Positions 6,688 to 15,500 of a stretch of DNA of 18,128 bases are shown piece after piece (position 1 is the stretch's first letter; each line of letters opens with the position of its first letter). The notes under the pieces are model-generated. The model was not told the origin of the DNA. It worked only from the letters and a program-made list of their open reading frames with translations, and did not search any database. The stretch is taken from NCBI GenBank assembly GCA_900755995.1, contig CAAEIM010000031.1, positions 1 to 18,128 on the forward strand, read 5' to 3'. The translations under genes and the position numbers were made by a program. The DNA is from Clostridia bacterium. Lineage in GTDB: Bacteria > Bacillota > Clostridia > Oscillospirales > Acutalibacteraceae.

Positions 6688-6728
6688 AAAGACAGCGTAA
6701 AAAGCATTTTGCTCTCTGCGCTGTCTTT
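6688..6728 (+). terminator. Terminator of the lytTR-DUF3021 operon
   Basis: AAAGACAGCG (6688-6697) pairs perfectly with CGCTGTCTTT (6719-6728), followed by AATTTTA; the inner loop can form a small AGC/GCT stem. It lies between convergent genes, and on the minus strand it is followed by CTTTATA, so it may work both ways. Confidence 0.75.
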
Positions 6729-6809
6729 AATTTTACTTGCCTTTGTAATGCAAATAAGGTGTATTGCAATAATATTTTGAATTTACTTTCTATGTCTGCT
6801 GTCGGCTTT

Positions 6810-7631
6810 TTAATCTACGGCTGAGCTTTCGCTTTTTCTCGGAATAAAGTTTGATAAAAAGCTTGCCTTTTTGCCCCTGTTTTTAAGGTAGATAAAACCG
6901 ACTCCGTTAAACACAATGGCACCTAAGAAGTTTACGAACAGGTCTTTCATTGTGTCAATTAATCCAATGTCGAGGTAGCCGTTTATGCCCAGGTCATTTC
7001 CGTTTACAAGGGTGGAGTTTATTTCGTTAATATGGGTTACGGTGTTGGTTTCGTTGCCCGAAAGCAGCGTGGAATTAATAGCGGTTATAACGGTGTCCTT
7101 TTGCATATCCTTGCTGAGCAGGGAGTCAACGCCGAATTCAAAAAACTCCCAGACAGTTCCCGCCGTCATTGAAAAGCAGAACGAAAACATACAGACAAAA
7201 ACAGGTGATAGGTTGAATTTTACCTTTTTGCTGCTGTTGAGAATGTCGGTGAGTCCAAAGCCGACGCCTGCGCAGATAAAACCGTTTAACGTGTGCAGAA
7301 TAGTGTCGAGAAACGGGATTTTTTCGTAAAACGAGCCGATTTCACCCAGAATATTTGCCGAAAATACAAACAACAGCATAATTGTTTCAAGCAAGCTCGG
7401 CAGTTCAATGTGCAGACTGCGGTCTATAAACGACGGAATGAGCATTAATATAAGCGTAAGACCGCAGGTCATTGCGCTTTCATATTTTCCCCGTATTATA
7501 TCAAGCGTAAAAATAAATATTATTATAAGACGCAGTATAATGTAAAGCGCCGTAAGCTCCTTGTTTTGCCTGAAATATAGGGTTTTGCTGTGGTTTTTAG
7601 GCTTTTTTGCCTTGCTTTTACTCTTTTTCAA
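6810..7631 (-). CDS. Multi-pass membrane protein, YjdF/DUF2238-like
   Basis: About 273 residues with a very basic N-terminus (KKSKSKAKKPKNHSK) and some six hydrophobic segments. Conserved-looking blocks lie between them: FLDTILHTLNGFICAGVGFG, AGTVWEFFEFGVDSLL and LIDTMKDLFVNFLGA. Spaced D...H, WEFFEF and DTMKD elements recall the YjdF/DUF2238 membrane family, whose function is not known; I make this link from memory of the motifs only. The start is debatable. ATG 7646 has no ribosome site, whereas TTG 7631 is preceded by GAGGAG (7639-7644) at 7 bases, so TTG is used here. An Asn/Thr-rich loop (TAINSTLLSGNETNTVTHIN) before the last helix looks extracytoplasmic. It stands alone, with terminators on both sides. 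Confidence 0.6.
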   Translation of the reverse strand: MKKSKSKAKKPKNHSKTLYFRQNKELTALYIILRLIIIFIFTLDIIRGKYESAMTCGLTLILMLIPSFIDRSLHIELPSLLETIMLLFVFSANILGEIGSFYEKIPFLDTILHTLNGFICAGVGFGLTDILNSSKKVKFNLSPVFVCMFSFCFSMTAGTVWEFFEFGVDSLLSKDMQKDTVITAINSTLLSGNETNTVTHINEINSTLVNGNDLGINGYLDIGLIDTMKDLFVNFLGAIVFNGVGFIYLKNRGKKASFLSNFIPRKSESSAVD

Positions 7632-7698
7632 GTTGTTTCTCCTCATACAAATATATATTATTATATGTATCAATTACCTGATATTTTCTAAAAATAAG

Positions 7699-7735
7699 GC
7701 AGTCCGATTATGTAATTTACGGACTGCTGTTTTTT
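7699..7735. terminator. Bidirectional terminator-like hairpin
   Basis: GCAGTCCG (7699-7706) pairs with CGGACTGC (7720-7727), followed on the plus strand by TGTTTTTT and on the minus strand by CTTATTTTTAG. It lies about 85 bases beyond the end of the dehydratase-like gene and is the likely stop for that minus-strand operon. Confidence 0.7.
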
Positions 7736-7819
7736 ACCCGAGCAGACAGTCTGGCTTTATATCAGAACTTTTTATGCCCGAAAATCAGTTGTATATAGTC
7801 TTAACTGATGTCAAGCACA

Positions 7820-9112
7820 TTAATTTTTGCCCTGCTCATCGCTTATCTTTTTGTTAAGCTCTTCCTTTGCCACTGCAAGCATAAGCTTAATTCTGTTTTC
7901 CTGATTTACCTTAGGTGCACCGGGGTCATAGTCTATTGTAACTATATTCGCTTTTGGATTTATCTCCTTGATTTTGCGTATAGCGCCCTTGCCGTTTATA
8001 TGGTTTGGCAGACAGCCAAAGGGTTGAGTGCAAACTATATTTTCGTAGCCTGTTTCAGCAAGCTCAAGCATTTCAGCCGTGAGCAGCCAGCCCTCGCCCA
8101 TTTTGCTTCCGTAGCCTATAACTCCGTTTACAAGCTGCTTTGTGTGAGCGTACTCGTGCGGCGGCACAAAGTTGTACTTCTTTGCAGCCTCAATCATAAG
8201 ACCTTCAAGCTTTGTGATGTAGTCAAGCAGCATTTTACAGAAGGACACTTTAAGCTTGCTGCCGCCGTACAGCTTGCCGTCCTCAATTCTGTTGTCAACC
8301 TTGAATGAGGCAAAGCCCATAAGACCGGGCACACAGACCTCGCAGTCCTGAGAAGCCAAAAATTCCTCAAGTCCGTTGTTAGCCATTTTTGAATATTTTA
8401 CATATATCTCGCCTACAATGCCGACCTTTACTTTAGGCACCTTATTAAGCTTGATTTCAGAAAAAGATTTTGTAATTTTGTCAAGGGTTTCGTCAATTTC
8501 CTCAAGGGTATAGCCGTTGCCCTCAATCAGCATTTTTGAGATTTTTTCGCTCCAGTCAGCCACAAGCTGCATACTCTCGCCCTTGTTTACCTCATAAGGC
8601 TTTGTCTGGTTTGAGAGCAGCATAAGCTGGTCGCCGTACACAACACCGCCTACAAACCTTCTGATAAGCGGAAGCGTGAGGGAAAATCCGCTGTTCTTTT
8701 CCATACCGAACGAAAGCGAGATTACGGGCACAAACTCAAAGCCGGCCTTTTTTAGAGCCTTTCTCAAAAGGAAGATGTAGTTTGAGGCTCTGCATCCGCC
8801 GCCTGTTTGGGTAATCATAAGTGCAGTTTTATGCACGTCATATTTGCCGCTTTGCAGAGCGTGGATAAACTGTCCGATAACAAGCAGAGCGGGGTAGCAG
8901 GTGTCGTTGTGAACATATTTAAGTCCCGTCTGTGCAATCTCAGGGCCGCAGGTATTGAGCAGCTCCGACTTGTAGCCGTAGTAATTAAAAACATTTTGAA
9001 GTATATTAAAATGAATAGGAGCCATATTCGGCATGAGTATGGTGTAATCCTTTTTCATTTCCTTTGTAAAAAGCAAACGTCCTGTTTTGCTGTCGTATTT
9101 AAGCTTAGCCAT
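7820..9112 (-). CDS. 2-hydroxyacyl-CoA dehydratase / double-cubane-cluster-like protein (activase partner)
   Basis: A 430-residue protein that corresponds to the C-terminal third of the giant (about 1400-residue) activase-related proteins of clostridia. Recognisable blocks are PNMAPIHFNIL, GLKYVHNDTCYPALLVIGQ, TQTGGGCRASNY and NIVCTQPFGCLPNHINGKG. Cys55, Cys72, Cys107, Cys361 and Cys367 lie in these blocks and are plausible iron-sulfur ligands, as in 2-hydroxyacyl-CoA dehydratase D subunits and double-cubane-cluster proteins. The ATP-driven activase upstream would deliver electrons to it; the substrate is unknown. AAAGG sits 11 bases before the ATG. It is in the same reading frame as the upstream activase, separated by three stop codons within 30 bases. 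Assignment to the superfamily is secure; the reaction is not. Confidence 0.85.
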   Translation of the reverse strand: MAKLKYDSKTGRLLFTKEMKKDYTILMPNMAPIHFNILQNVFNYYGYKSELLNTCGPEIAQTGLKYVHNDTCYPALLVIGQFIHALQSGKYDVHKTALMITQTGGGCRASNYIFLLRKALKKAGFEFVPVISLSFGMEKNSGFSLTLPLIRRFVGGVVYGDQLMLLSNQTKPYEVNKGESMQLVADWSEKISKMLIEGNGYTLEEIDETLDKITKSFSEIKLNKVPKVKVGIVGEIYVKYSKMANNGLEEFLASQDCEVCVPGLMGFASFKVDNRIEDGKLYGGSKLKVSFCKMLLDYITKLEGLMIEAAKKYNFVPPHEYAHTKQLVNGVIGYGSKMGEGWLLTAEMLELAETGYENIVCTQPFGCLPNHINGKGAIRKIKEINPKANIVTIDYDPGAPKVNQENRIKLMLAVAKEELNKKISDEQGKN

Positions 9113-9139
9113 TTAATGCACAACCTTTCAAGCGCTGAG

Positions 9140-12046
9140 TCAGTCGTTGTCGATAGCAGCAAGCAGGCTGCGAATACGAATCTTAACCGCACCGAGATTT
9201 GTAATTTCGTCAATTTTAATCTGAGTGTAAATCTTACCCTCTTTTTCGAGTATTTCTCTGACCTCGTCGGTGGTGATTGCGTCCACGCCGCAGCCAAAGG
9301 AAACAAGCTGTATAAGCTCCATATCCTTTCTTGTGGTAACGTACTTTGCAGCGGCATACAGTCTTGAGTGATATGTCCACTGGTTGAGCACTCCCGTGTT
9401 GAAGCTTTCAACCTTATCGGAAACAACATCTTCGCTGACTATGGCTACGTCAAAGCCTGAGATCAGCTTGTCAATACCGTGGTTGATTTCCGGATCAATA
9501 TGGTAAGGTCTGCCGGCGAGCACCATTATCTTTTTGCCTGCCTTTTCTGCTTTTTCAATAATCTCGTTGCCCTTGGCTGAAACCCATTTTTTATAATCGT
9601 TATATTCCTCATAAGCAAGCTTTGAAGCTTTTCTCACCTCGTTTAAGGTGAGGTCGGGGAAGTATTTTGAAAGAGCCTCATATGCCTTTTGCGGAAAATA
9701 CTTTGGCATATGTACTCCGAGATAATCCTTGATAAAGCATATTTTCTGAATATCCTTCATATTGTTGTTGATAACCTCAGGATAGTAGGCAACAACGGGG
9801 CAGTTGTAATGGTTATCGCCCAGATGCTCGTCAAAGTTGTATGACATACAGGGGTAGAAGATTGTTTCTGCTCCCTCGTCAATAAGAGTCTGAATGTGGC
9901 CGTGCGCCAGCTTTGCAGGGAAGCATACGGTATCGCTCGGAATAGTCTGCTGTCCACGCTGATAAATTTTTCTCGTTGAAAACGGCGAGTGGGATACCTC
10001 AAATTTCAGCTCGGTAAAGAATCTGTACCAGAACGGATACATCTCAAACATATTGAGAGCCATTGGTATTCCCAGCTTGCCCCTCAGTCCCTCAACAGGC
10101 TTATATTCCTCAAGCTTCTGTAGCTTTGCCGCATACATATTCAGCTCGTTTGACTGAGTTTTCTTGGTAATAGGCCTTTCACAGCGGTTGCCTGCAATAA
10201 ATTTTCTTCCGCCGCCAAAGCTGTTTATGGTAAGGCGGCAGTTGTTGCTGCACATACCGCAATTTGTAACCTTAATTTCGTGTGTAAAATTTTTGAGCGC
10301 ATTCATATCGGCGAGCATGCTTTTGCCTTCGCCCTTTGACTTTGTCTTTGAGTACAGAGCCGCACCGTATGCGCCCATAAGACCTGCTATGTTAGGACGA
10401 ACAACCTCAACGCCCATCTCCTGCTCAAATGCACGGAGAACTGCGTCATTAAGAAATGTGCCGCCCTGAACAACAACTCTTTTTCCAAGTTCGTCGGGGC
10501 TTGAGGCTCTGATAACCTTGTAAAGCGCATTTTTTACAACGCTGAGCGAAAGACCTGCCGAAATATCCTCAATGGTTGCGCCGTCCTTCTGAGCCTGCTT
10601 AACGCTTGAATTCATAAATACGGTACAGCGTGAGCCGAGGTCAACCGGACGCTCTGCAAAAAGTCCGAGCTTTGCAAAGTCTGCAATCTCATAGCCGAGA
10701 GCGTTTGCGAAGGTCTGCAAAAAGCTTCCGCAGCCCGACGAACAAGCCTCGTTTAAGAAAATGTTGTCAATAGCTCCGTTATGAATTTTAAAGCACTTGA
10801 TGTCCTGTCCGCCTATGTCGATGATAAACTCAACATCGGGCATAAAATATTTTGCAGCGGTAAAGTGAGCGATGGTTTCTACAATTCCGTAGTCAACATC
10901 GAACGCATTTTTAATAATGTCCTCGCCGTAGCCCGTTACTGCGGAGGATACAATATTAATGCCGGGATTTATGGTGTAGATTTCCTCAAGAAATCCCTTT
11001 ATAATCTCAACCGGATTGCCTTTGGACGGGAGATATTTTGAGTAGAGAAGCTCGCCGTCATCGTTTAAAACAACGCCCTTTACAGTGGTAGAGCCTGCGT
11101 CCATACCCACATACGCCTTGCCCTTATAGCCCTTAAGCTCTTTTTGCTTAACGGTAGCTCTTGCGTGGCGTTCAGTGAACTTTTTGTAATCCTCCTCGTC
11201 CTTGAAAAGCGGAGGATTAAAGGCAAAGTTACCGCTGCCCCTGTAGTTTTTGACTTCCTCAATCACCTTGTCAAAGTCAATAGTCTTTTCGGCGCAGAGA
11301 GCCGCACCGCAGGCAACATAATATAGTGAATTTTCGGGGCAAATGCCCTTTGTTCCGAGGGTTTTGTCAAAACAGTCTCTCAGCTCGCTCATAAAGGTGA
11401 GAGGGCCGCCGAGGTAAACTACCTGACCTTCAATCTCTCGTCCCTGAGCAAGACCTGCAACAGTTTGGCTTACAACAGCGTTGAATATGCTCTCGGCAAT
11501 GTCGCTTTTTCTTGCGCCCTGATTTAAAAGGGGCTGAATGTCGGTTTTTGCAAATACACCGCAGCGAGAAGCGATTGTGTAGGTTTTTTCGTATTGCTTT
11601 GCAAGGTCGTCAAGTTCCTCAAGAGGAACGTTGAGCAGCGTTGCCATCTGGTCAATAAACGCTCCCGTGCCGCCTGCGCAGGTGCCGTTCATACGCACCT
11701 CAAGTCCGTTGGTGAGGAACAAAATTTTTGCATCCTCGCCGCCAAGCTCAATAACAACATCGGTTCCGGGGATAAAGGTATTTGTGGCAACTCTTGTTGC
11801 GTAAACCTCCTGCACAAAGTCAATATTGCTTGACTCCGCCACGCCCATACCGGCTGAGCCGGAAAGCGCAACAGCAGCGTTTTCCACGCCCTTAACCTTG
11901 CTGCGGACGGTGGCAAGAATTTCAGAAATTTTCTCGGTTATCTGAGAATAATGACGCTCATAGGTGCTGTAAATAATTTTATTTTCGTTGTTGAGTACAA
12001 CGCATTTTATTGTAGTTGAGCCAATGTCAAGTCCTAATTTCAGCAT
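9140..12046 (-). CDS. Acyl-CoA dehydratase activase-related protein (two BcrAD/BadFG ATPase domains plus DUF2229)
   Basis: A 968-residue cytosolic iron-sulfur ATPase. ATPase domain 1 starts LGLDIGSTTIK, has ELGGEDAK near residue 100, and carries the bridging-cluster cysteines Cys123 (GTCAGGTG) and Cys162 (SRCGVF). ATPase domain 2 starts VGMDAGSTTVK near residue 313, with DIGGQDIK (410-417), Cys435/Cys439 (EACSSGCGS) and Cys474 (SRCTVF). After residue 590 comes a DUF2229-type region with CGMCSNNC (596-603), Cys622, DTVCFPAKLAHGH (Cys708) and YPCMSY (Cys733). The family couples ATP hydrolysis to raising a ferredoxin electron to very low potential for a dehydratase or reductase. ATG 12046 follows GGAGG by 4 bases and gives the family start MLKLGLDIGS. 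Many relatives are fused to the following gene's product; here they are separate. Confidence 0.92.
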   Translation of the reverse strand: MLKLGLDIGSTTIKCVVLNNENKIIYSTYERHYSQITEKISEILATVRSKVKGVENAAVALSGSAGMGVAESSNIDFVQEVYATRVATNTFIPGTDVVIELGGEDAKILFLTNGLEVRMNGTCAGGTGAFIDQMATLLNVPLEELDDLAKQYEKTYTIASRCGVFAKTDIQPLLNQGARKSDIAESIFNAVVSQTVAGLAQGREIEGQVVYLGGPLTFMSELRDCFDKTLGTKGICPENSLYYVACGAALCAEKTIDFDKVIEEVKNYRGSGNFAFNPPLFKDEEDYKKFTERHARATVKQKELKGYKGKAYVGMDAGSTTVKGVVLNDDGELLYSKYLPSKGNPVEIIKGFLEEIYTINPGINIVSSAVTGYGEDIIKNAFDVDYGIVETIAHFTAAKYFMPDVEFIIDIGGQDIKCFKIHNGAIDNIFLNEACSSGCGSFLQTFANALGYEIADFAKLGLFAERPVDLGSRCTVFMNSSVKQAQKDGATIEDISAGLSLSVVKNALYKVIRASSPDELGKRVVVQGGTFLNDAVLRAFEQEMGVEVVRPNIAGLMGAYGAALYSKTKSKGEGKSMLADMNALKNFTHEIKVTNCGMCSNNCRLTINSFGGGRKFIAGNRCERPITKKTQSNELNMYAAKLQKLEEYKPVEGLRGKLGIPMALNMFEMYPFWYRFFTELKFEVSHSPFSTRKIYQRGQQTIPSDTVCFPAKLAHGHIQTLIDEGAETIFYPCMSYNFDEHLGDNHYNCPVVAYYPEVINNNMKDIQKICFIKDYLGVHMPKYFPQKAYEALSKYFPDLTLNEVRKASKLAYEEYNDYKKWVSAKGNEIIEKAEKAGKKIMVLAGRPYHIDPEINHGIDKLISGFDVAIVSEDVVSDKVESFNTGVLNQWTYHSRLYAAAKYVTTRKDMELIQLVSFGCGVDAITTDEVREILEKEGKIYTQIKIDEITNLGAVKIRIRSLLAAIDND

Positions 12047-12066
12047 ACTGCCTCCGTGCATATATA

Positions 12067-12115
12067 AGTATTTATAATAAGTCATATTATGTCAAATGCT
12101 ATCCAACTTATTATA
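12067..12115 (-). promoter_or_regulatory. Candidate promoters of the activase/dehydratase-like operon
   Basis: On the minus strand, TTGACA (12095-12090) is followed after 17 bases by AATACT (12072-12067), which would start RNA only a few bases before the ribosome site. Further upstream a perfect TATAAT (12115-12110) has only a poor -35. Either or both may be used. Confidence 0.4.
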
Positions 12116-12417
12116 CGCTTGCATCTTGTTTTTTTAATTCTAAAATCGAAAAATAATTTCTTTAATAAAAATGACTATTATTTTTATGAAAATAAGGTGC
12201 TATATTGTATGCTTTAATCCCATAAAAAATACAAATTATGCATTTTGTATTTTTTATATAAAGGCAAAAGCGGCCGTTTAAGGAAATTGCTTTGAAAAAG
12301 GTTAAAAAAGAGTAAGAAAAAGTAGTTGTAAATTCGCACTCAAGGCAGAAATCCAAAATATTTGGTAAAGTTTTAGAAAAAACTCGCAAAAACTTTTGTG
12401 TTATTGTTGAAAACCTC
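12116..12417. other. A/T-rich divergent intergenic region
   Basis: Between the divergent activase and PFOR genes. I see no credible reading frame here. The clearest structure is the 14-bp hairpin at 12222-12257. The unusual length suggests regulatory content for one or both neighbours. Confidence 0.5.
12222..12257. repeat. Perfect 14-bp A/T-rich inverted repeat
   Basis: ATAAAAAATACAAA (12222-12235) and TTTGTATTTTTTAT (12244-12257) are exact reverse complements around an 8-base loop. It has T-runs on both strands but lies between divergent genes, so it is either an operator or the terminator of an unseen short RNA. Confidence 0.7.
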
Positions 12418-12446
12418 TTTACAAATCAATATTTTAATGATAAAAT
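12418..12446 (+). promoter_or_regulatory. Promoter of the PFOR gene
   Basis: TTTACA (12418-12423), a 17-base spacer and TAAAAT (12441-12446), each one base from consensus. Predicted start near 12453, leader about 85 bases. Confidence 0.65.
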
Positions 12447-12453
12447 TTACTAT

Positions 12454-12468
12454 GATACAGTATGTATC
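12454..12468. promoter_or_regulatory. Operator-like dyad at the PFOR transcription start
   Basis: GATAC (12454-12458), AGTAT, GATAC inverted as GTATC (12464-12468). The perfect 5-5-5 dyad sits at the predicted +1, where a bound repressor would block transcription. It does not resemble a Rex site. Confidence 0.4.
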
Positions 12469-12488
12469 TTAAAAAATTTGTCTTATAT

Positions 12489-12509
12489 GCGGCAATTTAG
12501 AAATGCCGC
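12489..12509 (+). other. Leader hairpin just before the PFOR ribosome site
   Basis: GCGGCA (12489-12494) and TGCCGC (12504-12509) pair perfectly around a 9-base loop, ending 10 bases before AAAGGAGG (12520-12527). No T-run follows, so it is not a terminator; a stabilising 5' stem for a highly expressed mRNA is plausible. Confidence 0.45.
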
Positions 12510-12536
12510 TGACATACTTAAAGGAGGACAATTCCA

Positions 12537-15500
12537 ATGGCAAGAAAAATGAAAACTATGGATGGTAACAGCGCTGTTGCTCATGTTTCTTATGCATTTA
12601 CAGATGTTGCTGCTATTTATCCTATCACACCTTCTTCCGTAATGGCTGACCTTACCGACAAATTCTCGGCAATGGGCACAAAGAACCTTTTCGGCAGAGA
12701 GGTTCAGGTTACAGAAATGCAGTCTGAAGGCGGTGCTTCGGGTGCAGTTCACGGATCACTTGCAGCAGGTGCACTGACCACAACTTACACAGCTTCACAG
12801 GGCTTGCTGCTTATGATTCCGAATATGTACAAAATGGCAGGCGAGCTTCTTCCGGGCGTAATTCATGTATCAGCCCGTGCGCTCACAAGCCACGCTCTCT
12901 CAATTTTTGGCGACCATTCAGACATCTATGCTTGCCGTCAGACAGGATACGCAATGCTCTGTTCAAACAACCCACAGGAATGTATGGACCTTGCCGCTGT
13001 TGCACATCTTGCAGCAATCAAGGGTAGAGTTCCTTTCCTTCACTTCTTTGACGGCTTCAGAACCTCTCACGAGATTCAGAAGATTGAGGAGTGGGACTAC
13101 TCAGACCTTGCAGATATGCTTGACTGGGACGCAGTAGAGGCATTCCGCAGAAGAGCACTTAACCCTGAGCACCCTGTAACAAGAGGTACAGCTCAGAATG
13201 ACGATATATTCTTCCAGGCAAGAGAGGCTTGCAACAAGTACTATGACGCAGTGCCCGAGGTTGTTGTTGAATATATGAATAAGGTAAACGAGAAAATCGG
13301 CACAAATTACAAGCCGTTCAACTATTACGGTGCAGAGGACGCCGAGCATGTTATCGTTGCTATGGGTTCCGTATGCGACTGCGCAGAAGAGGTTGTAGAT
13401 TTCCTCAACGCAGCAGGCGAAAAGGTTGGTCTTTTAAAGGTACATCTTTACAGACCTTTCGTTGCTGATTATCTCCTCAGCGAGCTTCCAAAGACAGTAA
13501 AGACAATTTCTGTTCTCGACAGAACAAAGGAGCCCGGCTCAATCGGCGAGCCTCTCTATCTTGACGTTCTTGCTGCTATCAACGGCTCTGATTTTGCGGG
13601 CGTAAAGGTATTCACAGGCAGATACGGTCTTGGTTCAAAGGATACAACTCCTGCCGACATCATTGCTGTTTACAGAAACGCACAGAGCGAAAACGCTAAG
13701 AGAAGATTTACAATCGGCATTGTTGATGATGTAACAAATCTTTCTCTCCCGATTGTTGAGAACCCCGACACAACACCAAAGGGTACTCATTCATGTAAAT
13801 TCTGGGGACTTGGCGCTGACGGTACAGTTGGTGCAAACAAGAACTCCATTAAGATTATCGGTGACAATACTGATATGTACGCTCAGGGCTATTTTGCTTA
13901 TGATTCAAAGAAGTCGGGCGGTCTTACAGTATCTCACTTGCGCTTCGGCGATACTCCTATTAAATCTACATATTACATCTCAAAGGCTGACTTTGTAGCC
14001 TGCCACAATCCGTCATATGTAGATAAGTATGACATTGTTGACGACCTCAAGGAGGGCGGTTCATTCCTGCTCAACTGTCCTTGGGACGTTGAAGAGCTTT
14101 CCGAAAGACTTCCCGGCAAGATGAAGAGAATCCTTGCAGAAAGAAACATCAACTTCTACACAATCGACGGTATCAAGATTGGTAAAGAAATCGGTCTTGG
14201 CGGACGTATTAACACAGTCCTTCAGTCGGCTTTCTTTAAGATTGCAGACATCATCCCTGCTGAAAAGGCTAAGGAGCTTATGAAGGCTGCCGCTAAGAAG
14301 TCTTATATGAAGAAGGGCCAGGCTATCGTAGATATGAACTACGCAGCTATTGACCGTGGTATGGAGGATCTCAAGAAGGTCGAAATCCCTGCTGACTGGG
14401 CAAATGCCGCAGACGATGCACAGAACACTGCTGTAGCAGGCAAGGGCGCACTTGTTGAGTATGTAAACGGTATCCTCAAGCCTGTAAACGAGTACAAGGG
14501 AAACAAGCTCCCTGTATCTGCATTTATGGATCACGTTGACGGTACTGCTCCAAACGGCTCTGCCGCTTATGAAAAGCGTGGCATTGCAGTTGATGTTCCC
14601 GAGTGGAATCAGGAAAACTGTATTCAGTGTAATAAATGTGCTATCGTATGTCCTCACGCTGTAATCCGTCCTGTTGCTATGACAGAGGACGAGCTTGCCG
14701 CAGCTCCGCAGGGCACAAAGAGCATTCCTATGATTGGTCTTAAGGATCTCAAATTCGTAATGACCGTATCAACACTTGACTGTACCGGCTGCGGCGCCTG
14801 CGCTAATGTATGTCCGGGCAAGAAGGGTGAAAAGGCTCTTACAATGAAGCCCATCGACAGCCAGCGTGCTGAGCAGGCTGTATTTGACTATGCAGCTTCT
14901 CTTGATGAGAAGCCTGAGGTTGCAGAGAAGTTTAAGTTCTCAACCGTTAAGGGCAGCCAGTTCAAACAGCCTCTCCTTGAGTTCTCAGGCGCTTGCGCAG
15001 GCTGTGGTGAAACACCATACGCTAAGCTTGTTACTCAGCTTTTCGGCGACAGAATGTTCATTGCAAACGCAACAGGTTGTTCATCAATCTGGGGTGCTTC
15101 TGCTCCTGCCACACCTTACACAAAGAACAAGAAGGGCTTTGGCCCTGCTTGGCAGAACTCACTGTTTGAGGATAACGCTGAGTTCGGTCTTGGTATGGCT
15201 CTCGGTCAGAAGGCTATCCGCAACAGACTTATTGAGTATGTTGAGAACATTAAGAAGGATACAGACAACGATGAGTTAAAGACAGCTTGTCAGAACTACC
15301 TTGACACAGTTTGCGATTCAACCGCAAGCCGTCCGGCAACAGACGCTCTTATTGCAGAGCTTGAAAAGAATGTTGACGATGCTAAGGTTGGCGAGCTTGC
15401 TAAAAAGACTCTTATCGACAAGGACGAGCTTGCTAAGAAGTCAATGTGGATATTCGGCGGCGACGGCTGGGCTTATGACATCGGATTCGGCGGTCTTGAC

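Noticed and set aside
9113..9142. Selenocysteine or readthrough of the TGA that separates the activase and the dehydratase-like gene
   Set aside because: Two further in-frame stops, including TAA, follow within 30 bases, and the second gene has its own ribosome site.
2052..12046. Aromatic lactate (Fld-type) reductive pathway made of the aminotransferase and the activase/dehydratase pair
   Set aside because: The activase is the large double-ATPase type, not a FldI-like single-domain protein. No CoA-transferase, second dehydratase subunit or 2-hydroxyacid dehydrogenase is present, and unrelated genes separate the two.
12162..12389. 75-codon minus-strand frame in the activase-PFOR gap
   Set aside because: No ribosome site, low-complexity composition, and it reads through the 14-bp hairpin.
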